Below, in pieces: positions 54,514 to 64,000 of a stretch of DNA of 64,000 nt; within the stretch, counting starts at the first letter, position 1, and every line of letters starts with the position of its first letter. Position numbers and translations under genes: made by a program. Under the pieces are notes generated by a model that was not told the DNA's origin, made no database searches, and saw only the letters and a list, made by a program, of their open reading frames with translations. Source of the stretch: Pisolithus tinctorius (Eukaryota; Basidiomycota; Agaricomycetes; Boletales; Pisolithaceae); assembly GCA_024663395.1 (NCBI GenBank), contig JANFAH010000005.1, positions 2,976,001 to 3,040,000 of the forward strand, read 5' to 3'.

Positions 54514-55875
54514 CTACATTATGTGAGCGTTGCGGAAGGCCGACTCAATGGAATGGATACGCACCACCCAAGCCTGACTTCCACTTTGACTTTGGCGACG
54601 CATCACGGCAGCGTTATAATAAATGTCCAACCACTCCAGATAACAGAGTTCTGTTAGTTTCTGAAACAGTGACGGCGTTCCACACCCACGGGCGGTAACT
54701 GTGACATGCAATTTCGATTGACCCGCATTTAGTCGCTGCAGTAGCCAGGCGACTAAACCATCCAGCGACCCCAAGTCAGTGCCAACCGTTGAGTCTATAG
54801 TCAGGTGCTTCAGATTCTTCCAGTGCAGGGCATCGCCCAGAAAGTCGGCTGGACAAGAATCCAACAAGACGCCAAGGCATTGAGTGAGTTGCAGGTCGCA
54901 GACATTTGGGAACGCCAAACAAACAGCCTCTGATAAAACGTATGCGGTGGAGCCGGAAAGGTGGAGGTGATCGACGCTATTGAACTTGGAGTGGAGGTCT
55001 GCAAAAATTGTGCTCGGGGAATCGTTCCAGGAAGATGGAGAACAATCAAAATGTCTGAGCCGCGGAGCATCAAGAGCATGTATCAGTGACTTCGCATAAG
55101 TAAGTGTGCACACAAATTCCTCGAGTAGAGGTAACTGCATACAATTCGGGCGTAAGTTGATGTCGTCAGCGTAGCCAGAAATGCAAAGGGAAGTCAGTCC
55201 CAGGCAAGAAAGACCCTCCAAAAGTGATGGGTGAGGGATGATGAGAGCCGCATTCGAAACATATACATGAAGATGAACTTGTTCTAGATGAGGGGAAATT
55301 TGGGGACGCAGGAATATAGGTTGATAGGGTTCCCCTTGCATCCTTAATGGGGCAAAGTAGTTCGTGATCGAAACTCGTTTCAGTGAAGGGAACGACAAAT
55401 GATTCAACCATTCCAGCACCATAGCCCCGTAATACTCGTCGGTATCATTATGGATGGTGAGACTGCGCCAGCGGTGAGCGCCAGAGGCCAGAACGTTGAG
55501 GAGCGTTTCTTCGTCTGCATAGCTTCCATAACCACGAAACCTGATCACGATGTCGAGGAGAGATTGTGAACTTCTAGTCATATAGATTTTCGCACGTGCT
55601 TCGCTCCAACTTGAAGTCACCTTGAGCAGGGTCCAAAGGCTTGGAGAGTGCAGAATCAGGTCTCTCCAACGACGTGACACACTCGCCAACTCCCGCTTAG
55701 CGCGGATATACACGTCGCATGTCTGCGCAGCCTCCTCAAGGTAAAACTCGAGTACCCGCAAAAGTGACTCGTCGGGAAGACGATCAATAGGAGATATTAG
55801 CTCGCTGAGGAGTTCTTGTTCGCGATTCTCCATCGCAGCCAGTGCTGCTGCTCGTGCCTCGGTGAGTTCATCCAT
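54514..55875 (-). CDS. F-box-like protein, paralogue 3, short form
   Basis: Intronless, 453 aa, ATG at 55875. It has the same coiled-coil start (MDELTEARAAALAAMENREQELLSEL) but then jumps directly to ISPIDRLPDESLL. About 22 residues linking the coiled coil to the F-box, present in paralogues 1 and 2, are missing in frame. The leucine-rich part also lacks the GVTDLSLQFYDHDH strand. The frame stays open to the shared C-terminus, so the gene is probably functional or recently so. Confidence 0.86.
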   Translation of the reverse strand: MDELTEARAAALAAMENREQELLSELISPIDRLPDESLLRVLEFYLEEAAQTCDVYIRAKRELASVSRRWRDLILHSPSLWTLLKVTSSWSEARAKIYMTRSSQSLLDIVIRFRGYGSYADEETLLNVLASGAHRWRSLTIHNDTDEYYGAMVLEWLNHLSFPSLKRVSITNYFAPLRMQGEPYQPIFLRPQISPHLEQVHLHVYVSNAALIIPHPSLLEGLSCLGLTSLCISGYADDINLRPNCMQLPLLEEFVCTLTYAKSLIHALDAPRLRHFDCSPSSWNDSPSTIFADLHSKFNSVDHLHLSGSTAYVLSEAVCLAFPNVCDLQLTQCLGVLLDSCPADFLGDALHWKNLKHLTIDSTVGTDLGSLDGLVAWLLQRLNAGQSKLHVTVTARGCGTPSLFQKLTELCYLEWLDIYYNAAVMRRQSQSGSQAWVVRIHSIESAFRNAHIM

Positions 55876-56478
55876 CGCAGGATGGCTATCAAGTCTCGTA
55901 TTAGGGCGTTAGTTTGTAGAGCTTACCGTTACTTACTGCATAGGAGGGAAGTCCGTTGGGAGCCTTGAGCCTGATGCACAGGCGAGCTGTCGATTGGGCC
56001 TGCGAAAACCAATGTCACGTGGGAGAGGATTGGTCAGCCGAATGCAAGAGCGGAGATGCGAACTTCCGATCAGGCCTTGAATCAAGCTTTAGGACTTTGC
56101 TACGTAGTGATCATCACTCGCGAGGGAGCGCAAACCTTGAGAATATTGCAGGACACGGAAGTTTGCCATTACAGAGTCTATACGTCCGCTGTACATAGTC
56201 ACCTGCTTGTGCATATCCTACCCACCAGCTCCTGCAGGCAGAAAAGTACACATGTATGAAGTGTTATGTATTTCACCACTCTCTACTGACACGACAACAA
56301 ACCTTCCGACGATACAGGTATAAAAACAAAACAAAAAAACGGGGAATACGTCTCCTACAAATCGCTCAAATACGTGAAACAATAAACGCACAGACCATTA
56401 TACGGGGCTATTCCCAGCACGTACATAGAACAGGAAGAGCAAAAGAAGCAAAGAAAACAGAACGAGTGCAAGGGGCCT
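55876..56478. other. Spacer between F-box paralogue 3 and DUF6699 gene
   Basis: 600 bp that recur, diverged, upstream of each F-box paralogue; no gene seen. Confidence 0.55.
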
Positions 56479-57949
56479 TTACTCTATCTCTTCAGAACGT
56501 GCCGAACTCCTTTCTGAACCAGAGTGAGCGGGCGACCTAGATGCCGACCCGTTCCTGGATCGTGCCGCCTGCTGACGCAATTGTTGGTCATGCAGTTCTT
56601 GTTGTGTCAGCGGGTAACTTGGCAGGCATTTCAGTTCGAACGTGGCAGGGAGCACATCGCCGCATATTTCTTTGATAAATTCGTCATTCACAACCAGCCC
56701 GCCGAACCTCGTATCGTTGCCGAGCCAGTCTAACCTCTTGAGAGCCTCGCCAAGCCTACCACCCGGTACATTAGGATCGGTAGAACGGTTTTGCTGATAG
56801 GCCATCCAAATCTGACGCTTCAGTGACTTGGACACGTTCCCGTATTCTCTTTTGGCGACGTCACCGTACAAGTATCCGGATATACCATCCAAAATTTCTC
56901 CACACGTTACGCCGACCGACTTGTCCCGCGCGACTATCTGGATCATCCACGGGAACGAACGAGAGACGAGCCTGACATAGGTTAGGCGGGGGTACGTCGC
57001 CGGGGCTTTACGCCCCTTCATCCAGGATCGTCGGCTGTCAGTCGTGCGGTAGCAATTGCTCGTATGAAATAGCATGTTCCATCGAAGATAATCCTCATGT
57101 GAATCCCCAGGAGGTGCCAGCAGCGGGTTGATTTTGATGACCGCACCCACAACTCTGGCGAGGAATGGCTCGAGCACGGGTCCATCTACAAAAAAGGGAA
57201 CGACCGGGCGTGAGAACGTTTACAGAAGGGGCGAATGTATGGAACCTACAGTGCGGTCCTTCTGTAAAAGGATCCATCCGATCGACGCTGCTCGTCCACC
57301 TGATATTTGCACGTGCTGTATCGGTCTGGGGAGCAGCTTGTGGTGGCGGCTGCGGTGCGAGCGGTGGATTGGTAAGGCCCATCCAAGGTGTCGCCGCCGG
57401 AAATGCGTACGGCGTCATCATAGGCGGAGGCATCCCCCACGCTGCAGCTGGTGTATGATATCCCATGGGGAGTCCCCAAGCAGGGGCTCCGTTAGGGAGT
57501 GGTTGCTGAAACGTAGTGTATGCCGATGGAGGTGGGTGTTGAGGGGGCCAGGCCTGCGGGGGCGGAGGAACTGCGGGAGGGGGACCCCATGCAGTGGCGG
57601 CTACATTTGGGTAGCCTGTCATATCGGTGGGCATGCCAGGAGGCGGAGCTACAGGTGGCCCGTAGACGTTTGGAAGCGAGACAGGCGGTGCGTAATATGA
57701 ACCGGGCGCGTCGGGTCGCGACGGCATGATGGGCGTGGTGTGTAAACTTGGCGCAGTGGGGATGAAAGGAGTTATATTGGGTGGTCCAGGAGGGTAGACG
57801 GGATAGTGCGAAGGCGTGCGGGGCTGGTGGGCCCAGCCAGAAGGTGCTGGCTCCTGACGATTCGTAGGCAGGACAGGTGGGGGATTTGCACCCTCTGGAG
57901 AAGGAAGAGGAGGAATGAACGGGCCGCCGTCAGGTGTATCATATAGCAT
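56479..57949 (-). CDS. DUF6699 protein with proline-rich N-terminus
   Basis: Two exons, 57949-57250 and 57185-56479, with a 64-nt GT-AG intron; joined frame 468 aa. The first 230 residues are Pro/Ala/Tyr-rich and disordered (PPPAVPPPPQAWPP). The intron falls within the tyrosine codon of H-YGPVLEPFLARV, the start of the DUF6699 domain. The domain continues through INPLLAPPGDSHEDYLRWNMLF, TYVRLVSRSFPWMIQIVAR, VGVTCGEILDGI and RLDWLGNDTRFGGL. The C-terminus is Ser/Arg-rich. Domain function is unknown; the family is expanded in agaricomycetes. Parent of the remnants in the F-box array. Confidence 0.87.
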
Positions 57950-59050
57950 TTTCGTGCGAGTTCTAAATGTATAAGGATATAGAAGAGATCAGATTTCACC
58001 AGTGCAATCTGAATAAAGTTACGTTGAACCAAATCGAGTCAGGACAGACGACGTGGTTGCTCACAGGAATACAGAACTGCACTTGCGTGGAATTTCGTGA
58101 TAGCACAGATGCGATGACTCGGTCACAGGTCGATCAGACGTCGGGGGCAGTCTATACCGTACAATTGTTCAACCGTTTGGTGCACGCAAAACTCCTAAAA
58201 AGCGGTGTTAGTCATTGTCAAGCGCACGACACAGGGGAGTGAGTGCCTTGGAGCGAAACCACGGTTTTTACAGTGGTGTCGGTGTCGGTGTCGGTGTCCA
58301 ACTGCTGCGTATGTCGAAATACTCCTTCAGTTACTTCCGACTGATCAGTGTCGAGTCAGTGCGCTCACCTGTCGAAAGTACGGGTATAAGCAGGGACGAG
58401 GTACCACACTGGCCACCAGAGCCACACTAGACGACACAATTTTCAAGGGGCGTTAGAGGAAGGCGGAAGGGCCCTATAATAGCTCGGTCCTCTCACACAA
58501 ATCTTGGCCAATGGCGATGATGAAGGCTTCCCCAATTGGGAAGTAATGAACTACAGCTTAGGTAAGCGTGGCTGTACAACGTCGGACGATGAGTGCTTCC
58601 GCCCGTCTGGCGCGGACAACTAGTGTGTGTACGCAGGTACCATTGTGCACTGCCCATGAGCACCGCGTATGTCATGGAAAGACACACAGCATAGATTTCT
58701 AGAGGACTAGTATGTTTTCTTGATTTTCTGGTGGCACGTCAATTTCGGCTCTCGACTCTCCTTCCGTTAATAGCTACCAATGGTTCCACGAGGCCCACGC
58801 GCTATTCCCCTTTCTGCATAGGAACTCTCGGGCGAAGGAATCGGAATGGATATCATTGGCTAGGCTTAGTAAGGTGCTCTATAAAGATAGCAAACCTATG
58901 ACAGGCAATTGCTAGATGCGGACAACGGAATCGCTATGTAGATGTAGATAATCGGGGCGAGAAAAAAACTCGTGATACAATGTGCACATGATCCGACCGA
59001 AGAAAGCGACAAGTATAACAGGAAATCGTAGGAATTACAACGGATATCAC
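57950..59050. other. Intergenic region
   Basis: About 1.1 kb between two minus-strand DUF6699 genes. It holds a short GGTGTC repeat near 58275-58298. No gene, RNA or transposon recognised. Confidence 0.55.
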
Positions 59051-59876
59051 TCAAGAAGCTAGGCACATCACAAAGATGTTGGGTGCTGTGAACCCGAGCC
59101 GTGAAACCGAATAGGTGTCCTTCTTGGTCAAGTAATCAAAATAAATTTTGTCCCGCAGCCAATCTGAAATGGAAGTTTGGTGCTGGTCGTGGGTAGAGTT
59201 CAAAATCCGAGACTTACCGACTCTCTTGTACCGGCTGGGTGGTGTAGGGGTGTTGTAGTACATCTGCCAGTTAGCAGCTTGCTGGTTGTTAGCTGCAGCG
59301 CGCTTCACGTGTTCTTGTAATCGTGGTGGAAGGGAGTTGAACTCTTGTTCAGAGACGTAGTTTTCGGTATATCTGGTTCCGCGGAATCAAAGTCGTCAGA
59401 CAAGCCTTGACCCTTGAAATTCAAGACATACTCTTTCCATATCGCGGTGCACACATCACTCATGGTAACGCCGCGCTCATTGTGTATAATAGTGCACCAA
59501 GGGCTGAGTTCAGTGATGATGATGAGCTGCGTGACACGAGGTAACGTAGCGGGCTCGTCCTTTTGAGTGAAGAGGAGATCACGGTCTCTTGCTTCTGGGT
59601 TGAATCCACCGGTGGAGCCTACAGGACGTCGAGGTTGCGTGCGACAGCAAAAAAAAAGACCTCCATACCAGTCACAAGGTTGAACAATAGATGGAACCCA
59701 GGGTTTGTGCCCTGAAGGATTGGGTTGAGCTGAAGGTCGGTGTTAAGTAGATATAGATCGGTCTGTGATAGAACCGGTCCATCTAAGCACACCCGTTTGA
59801 ATAAGCGTCATAGGCGTCGTTCTACGGACTCACAGCTTGTTCCAGCGGCCCACTTGCTCACAGTAGAGTCGCCCAT
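59051..59876 (-). CDS. DUF6699 protein, compact five-exon paralogue
   Basis: Predicted exons 59876-59834, 59782-59669, 59618-59432, 59372-59218 and 59163-59051. All four introns are 50-59 nt with GT-AG ends, and the total of 612 nt gives 203 aa with no frame break. The protein starts MGDSTVSKWAAGTSYGPVL, with the first intron in the same tyrosine codon as in 56479-57949. It continues LNTDLQLNPILQG, PATLPRVTQLIIITELSPW, GVTMSDVCTAIWKEYTEN, EFNSLPPRLQEHVKRAA, and ends DKIYFDYLTKKD and LGFTAPNIFVM. This C-terminal block is the classical DUF6699 signature of agaricomycete proteins. No proline-rich extension. Function unknown. Confidence 0.85.
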
Positions 59877-60184
59877 GACCACTCACAGCGATAAGGAAAT
59901 AAGGAAATGAAAAAAAGACGGAAGAACTAAGGGATCGTAAAGTTAACGGACAACTGCGTTCACGGGCGGCCTTGATGACTGGGTTACAGGAACACGAGGC
60001 CGCTGTCAGTGGTGGGGTCCTTTTATATATGAGAACGGATGGACATCGTGATCGGGGTGGCTGTGCTCAGAATCCGATTAGATTAGATCAGCACTACGTA
60101 ATCAGCTTCTGTCTTTCCAACTCATCCAAAACTCATCATCCTGTGTTTGTATCGCACTTCAATCGACCCTTCCTGCTGCAGAGC
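59877..60184. promoter_or_regulatory. Shared divergent promoter region
   Basis: 308 bp separate the divergent starts of the DUF6699 gene (minus) and the CCDC124-like gene (plus). A TATA-like TTTTATATATGAG is near 60020 on the plus strand. Confidence 0.5.
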
Positions 60185-61255
60185 ATGGCGCCCAAGAGCA
60201 CAAACGCAAAGAAAGAGGCTGGGCGAGCCAAAAAGGCAGAGAATGAGGCTAAGAAACAGCAGGCAGCTGCTGCGGACAAGGCAGGCCACCCGTCATAGCC
60301 GTCATACCGGTGTCTTTTGTAAGTAAGGCAGCTCACTCAGTCTCTCAGGAACGCAAGGAGGCAGAGAATTGGGCTGAAGGCGCAAAAACTGGAAAGTCAA
60401 AAGAGGACAAGGAGGAGAAACGTCGGGCAGAGCTTGCCAGAAAGGCAGAGAATGCACGGCTACTTGCAGAGGAGGAATCGTCTCTTCCTTCCAAAGTGAA
60501 ATCGGCTCCGAAGGCTGGCACGAAGAAGACTGCAAAAGGTGTCAAGCCCGCTGGTCCTGGTGCAATTGCTGCAGGTGGCGGGTTAGTCAGTGGGAAGGAC
60601 AAGGAGAGAGAGACAGAGCAAGGCGAGGCCGAAACCTATGCCGCTACAGGCATCGATAACGCACTCGACCTTCTGGAAATCGTGACTGCGAAGATGGACA
60701 AAGCAAGTGTTGGCCAACAAGCTGCAGGTATCGAGAGACATCCTGAGGTCAGTGGCTGTTCCAGCTGTTGCCATTGGTGATGCTTATGTGTTTTTGCAAA
60801 TCAGCGGAGATTCAAGGTAATCTCATTCCAGCTCATTGGCAGTGTACAGATTAACCCCGCGTGTTTACAGGCAGCATTCGAAGCGTACAAGGAGGCGGAA
60901 TTGCCGAAAGTCAAAGAAGATGTAGGTATCTGAGATCTGGCAGTTTGGATCTTCCAACTAACTGCACGTTTCATCAAGCACCCCGGTTTACGCCTGCAGC
61001 AATATCATGTAAGACACCGGATTTGTGAATTGGTCGTAGCAAACCTAATAGTCCCCACAGGACATCCTGTATAAGCAATTCCAGAAATCACCTGAAAATC
61101 CGTGTGTTTCGGCGCTTTTAGGTTTCACAGCATCAATATGCTAACGTTTACGCAGATTCAATCAGGTCACGGTCGCATACGACGCTAGCAAAGAGGAGAG
61201 GGTCCAGGCTTTGAAAGAGAAGCAGGAGGCAGTGCAGAAACGGCTACGTGCATGA
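60185..61255 (+). CDS. CCDC124/Lso2-like ribosome-associated protein
   Basis: Predicted exons 60185-60280, 60349-60747, 60805-60816, 60871-60921, 60979-61008, 61061-61101 and 61156-61255; joined frame 242 aa, normal for the family. It has a lysine/alanine-rich N-terminal coiled coil (MAPKSTNAKKEAGRAKKAENE, ERKEAENWAEGAKTG), a Pro/Ala linker (KPAGPGAIAAGGG), and the conserved C-terminal domain (YAATGIDNALDLLEIV, VGQQAAGIERHPE, RRFKAAFEAYKEAELP, HPGLRLQQYHDILYKQFQKS, NPFNQVTVAYDASKEE). In yeast and animals these proteins bind the ribosome's tRNA and mRNA channel during dormancy and recovery. Intron 1 has GC-AG ends; exon 3 is only 12 nt. All junctions keep frame. Confidence 0.93.
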
Positions 61256-61691
61256 CTTGAACCTCCTGTCGTGGAGATTATCCATCTTCTCAAGGGCGTG
61301 CCGTGATGGTGGCTGTCGAAGAGATAAGCAGTTAGATAGAAGCGCGGGGTAGAAAGACCGCATTGTTGTACGTCTACAGTATAGCTATAGGGTTCCGGAT
61401 ATGATTTTGTACGCTGCGCGGCGATCGAAAACCATGTACAGCACCCGGCTGGCAGTGATTGCACAGTTGGCCTTCCACATGGAAGAGTGGGTGCTTTGCC
61501 ATGCGAGTCGTGCGACTCGGAATTCCCAGAAACGACACTGCACAGTTGACGGTACCCTGAAACTAAACAGACAGCGGCTTGCCGGCACTGCCACGGCTGT
61601 GGAGATCACATAATCCAGGTTGCTGGAGAGTATAACATTGGCGGCTGATTTGATTGCTGACCTCCACTCCAAGAGCCACTGTAGAGCAGCC
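61256..61691. other. Intergenic region
   Basis: 436 bp between two plus-strand genes, serving as terminator and promoter. Open frames here show no coding character. Confidence 0.6.
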
Positions 61692-62458
61692 ATGCTATCT
61701 TCGCCAGTGTCTATCATCCCTCCCACATCACGATCCGGGCCAACGTCACCTTCGGCCGTTCAGCCCACCAACACGCTTATCATCACCCAAGTGCCACGAA
61801 GCTTTTTTGAGCCGGTTATCCTTTGGGCGCTTCGTGAATACTTTGCTGTGTACGGGGAGATCGCTCATTGGGTTCCGATATCTTGTTTCTCCCGTATACT
61901 TTTGGTATACAACGATGTCGAGTCTGTGGAACAGGCTAAGGCCAACAGCGATCCTTTGGTCATCCAACCGGTTCATGGGTATGTGTGGTCGCGCCTTGAC
62001 CGCGCGTGATGCTTATTTTATACAGGGAGCAAACTATTCTCCGAGTGTACCGTGCAGAGCCAAATCCGACTATCAGTCCATCTTCACCAACCTCTGAGGA
62101 TCAGTTCCTCAAACCTCCCCCGTTGGAAAAGAATTTCCTCATTTCACCACCGGGATCGCCGCCAGTTGGTTGGGAGCAGATACGTGAGGACCCGCCGAAC
62201 TCCGTCGCACTCGCAGAGGACCTCGTCGCTGCTTTGAACAAGTTGAAATGCCGAGAGAAACGTGGGGTTCGGGAGGTGTTGCTCGAGCCCGAAGATGGGA
62301 TTGGTGTTGGTGTATATGTCGAGGATTGCGACGGGGAGGATGAACTAGACGATGAAGATAAGGAAGAGGATTGGGAGTACGGCACGCCCAATCCATCGCG
62401 GATGCACTGGAAACCACTCCCTACAGCCCTACCTCCGATGCCAGTGACTTTGCGTTAG
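61692..62458 (+). CDS. RCN1: Calcipressin (calcineurin regulator)
   Basis: Exons 61692-61978 and 62026-62458 with a 47-nt GT-AG intron, 239 aa. The N-terminal RRM-like half begins TNTLIITQVPRSFFEP and includes FSRILLVYNDVESVEQAK. Then come the calcipressin hallmarks LKPPPLEKNFLISPPGSPP followed by VGWEQIREDPPNS, the region phosphorylated and contacted by calcineurin. The C-terminus is acidic (DGEDELDDEDKEEDWEYG). In fungi this protein modulates the Ca2+/calmodulin-dependent phosphatase. The start codon was chosen as the last ATG before the conserved domain; an in-frame ATG 72 nt upstream exists. Confidence 0.93.
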
Positions 62459-62892
62459 TTCACTGTGAGTATCGTTACTACGCGATAACCGACTGCGGGA
62501 AACACGTCTTGTCCCCTGGTATTTTCTGATATCCCATGAACTGATTTGTTATGCTTCATCCCTTACATACACTACCATATCGCTTCTCGAGATTAAGACA
62601 TTTATATGTAGCCACATCAACCAATCTGTACAGTACTTCGACACAATCTACATGAGCGTTGCACAGCCACCATGTTGTTCCCAAAAAGGAAAATGTCGGT
62701 GAGCCGAGCTCTATTGTTTTCCGAGTGTCCATTGTTCTCGCTGGCGCTGGCAACGGGCCGGCACCTTTATTTTCGGGACACAACAAAAGGGATGGACTCA
62801 GCCCAGTGTCGTCCTATCGGAGCCCTGCGCTCTTCTTCTCTGTCCAACCTTCTTCACCGACCCTCACGTTCACTTTTCCTTCACCGCTCGGG
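62459..62892. other. Promoter region of the EGF-like gene
   Basis: 434 bp between genes, pyrimidine-rich before the ATG as is usual for fungal promoters. No further feature seen. Confidence 0.5.
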
Positions 62893-64000
62893 ATGTTAGC
62901 AAGCATCCTCGCTGCTTCTCTTGCCTTCGGCGCGTCTGTTGGTGAGTACCCGCGCCCTTGCATTCCGACTAGCATGCTGAAGCATTCGCAGTCGCGCAAT
63001 CTTCTACTGTTCTTTGCGTTGCAGGTCAATGCCTTCAAGGTTACTCGAATACGACTCGTATGTGTTGCAAACTAGCTGGTGGAGCTCGTCGCTAATGATT
63101 CGTTTACAGTTGGCGCAACGCTCTCCGCCTCTGGAATTTCCACAGACGTACTCTTGCTTCCTGGACAATACACATCGTCGACGAACCCCCAGCTACTTAA
63201 TGAACTGTTGACGTCCTCTTCCGCGACCCTCTCTCCTTCACCCGGATTCGCAAATTCGACGGCCAATACTTCGGTGACGTTGCCCCTCACTGTGCAATTG
63301 CAGCCTGGTATCGCAACATACCCGAAAGCGCTCTACTCCGGTGAAGGCTCGTACATAAGCCTTTCCCAAAATACCTCAACTTCCTTGAGTAACACCGAAT
63401 CTCTTGCCCTCTCTGGTAACGTGTGGGCAGAGGTCACTGCAGGAAACAGTCACGTTATTCTCTGGAACTCAATCCCAGATGTTAGCCAACTTCCAGCTGG
63501 AGTGTCGGGCTCTTTGTCACTAGTCAAAGTTGAGTCTTCAACATGTTCTCCACCGTGTTCTGGGAGTGGCGTTTGTACTGCATCCGGAACGTGCTCGTGC
63601 CCTTCGGGTTTCTCCGGGTCGTCGTGTGAGCAGTGTGCATCTGGGCACTATGGACCATCGTGCCTGCCTTGCCCGTCTGGCTGTACTTCATGTGATGACG
63701 GAATTTCCGGATCCGGTCGTTGCCTTTCTACGACGGTTACGAATCCTCCATCGAGTTGCAACTGTATCAATGGTCAGTGTGGCTCGAATGGACAATGCAG
63801 TTGTCTTCCAGGTTGGACGTCAGCATCCAACGGTACCCAGTGTGCTGCTTGTGCAACTGGATACTTCCTCGATTCATCGGGTAACTGTGAAAGTAAGGAA
63901 TCATCTTAACGCTATGGTACCTGTGCTAACTGTGCTACAGTTTGCCAACTCGGTTGCTCCCAGTGTGCTGATGGCTCGGGCGATTGTATCACGTGCAAAT
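62893..64000 (+). CDS. Secreted cysteine-rich EGF/furin-like protein, 5' part
   Basis: Exons 62893-62941, 63025-63057, 63110-63892 and 63941 to the window edge, all with GT-AG introns and consistent phase. The first exon encodes a signal peptide (MLASILAASLAFGASVG). Next comes a Ser/Thr-rich, beta-type domain with many N-x-S/T glycosylation sites. Then EGF/laminin-like and furin-like cysteine repeats begin (CSPPCSGSGVCTASGTC, CEQCASGHYGPSC, CINGQCGSNGQC). Similar agaricomycete proteins often continue to a membrane segment and cytoplasmic tail, but that part is outside the window. Surface or secreted role inferred. Confidence 0.85.

Noticed and set aside
58275..58298. GGTGTC hexamer run as a functional repeat
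   Set aside because: Only about four units; ordinary microsatellite.
59640..59670. Apparent frameshift at a poly-T run in the compact DUF6699 gene
   Set aside because: A 50-nt GT-AG intron covers the run and restores the frame without any indel.
61385..61726. Minus-strand ORF of 113 codons over the calcipressin promoter
   Set aside because: No recognisable features; overlaps the start of a well-supported gene on the other strand.
1..64000. CRISPR arrays, bacterial operons, prophage
   Set aside because: Spliceosomal introns and retrotransposons show this is a eukaryotic genome; the regular repeats in Gyp-5 are dispersed dyads without spacers of constant length.

Overview
The window is a stretch of nuclear DNA from an agaricomycete (mushroom-type) basidiomycete. 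The evidence is short GT-AG introns of 50-65 nt, F-box and DUF6699-type gene families of the kind common in Agaricomycetes, a Plavaka-type DNA transposase relic, and several kinds of Ty3/Gypsy LTR retrotransposon. About 46 kb is two stacks of nested Gypsy elements. I name the elements Gyp-1 to Gyp-5.

Left stack (1-21508). Gyp-1 (minus strand, running off the left edge) had its gag split by Gyp-2 (2095-20192, minus). Near the 3' end of its pol, Gyp-2 was split by Gyp-3 (5248-12894, minus). Gyp-2 and Gyp-3 share an unusual layout. Between pol and the 3' LTR each carries a spliced gene on the opposite strand, encoding a protein with a six-cysteine Zn(2)-Cys(6)-like cluster plus coiled coil (3369-4944 and 5943-6981). 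Each of these two elements is also saturated with its own short word: GGAATT/AATTCC (usually CGGAATT) in Gyp-2 and CCGG in Gyp-3. Both words can contain CGG, the triplet that Zn(2)-Cys(6) proteins bind. I read this as a candidate self-recognition or anti-silencing module, and it is the main discovery candidate here.

Middle (21509-25682). This holds a tRNA-like gene, a decayed Plavaka transposase and the C-terminal half of a broken F-box gene, all strongly depleted in CG.

Right stack (25683-45271). Gyp-4 (plus, same family as Gyp-1, chromodomain) inserted into that F-box gene. The gene's N-terminal half resumes at 45272. Inside Gyp-4 pol sits Gyp-5 (31255-42709, minus), which has near-identical 1832-bp LTRs, intact gag and pol, an ORF in its U3 region, and a 24-bp dyad repeated in LTR, gag and pol.

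45272-59876 is a host array. It has an old unit (broken F-box gene plus DUF6699 pseudogene with a MITE-like insertion), three intact intronless F-box genes, and two intact spliced DUF6699 genes. 60185-64000 is ordinary conserved gene space: a CCDC124/Lso2-like ribosome-associated protein, a calcipressin (calcineurin regulator), and the start of a secreted cysteine-rich EGF/furin-like protein cut by the window edge.

Every in-frame nonsense mutation I found in the retrotransposons is a TGA, compatible with CGA to TGA, pointing to C-to-T mutation at CG sites. Order of events: host duplication and CG decay of one unit, then Gyp-4, then Gyp-5 on the right; Gyp-1, then Gyp-2, then Gyp-3 on the left.
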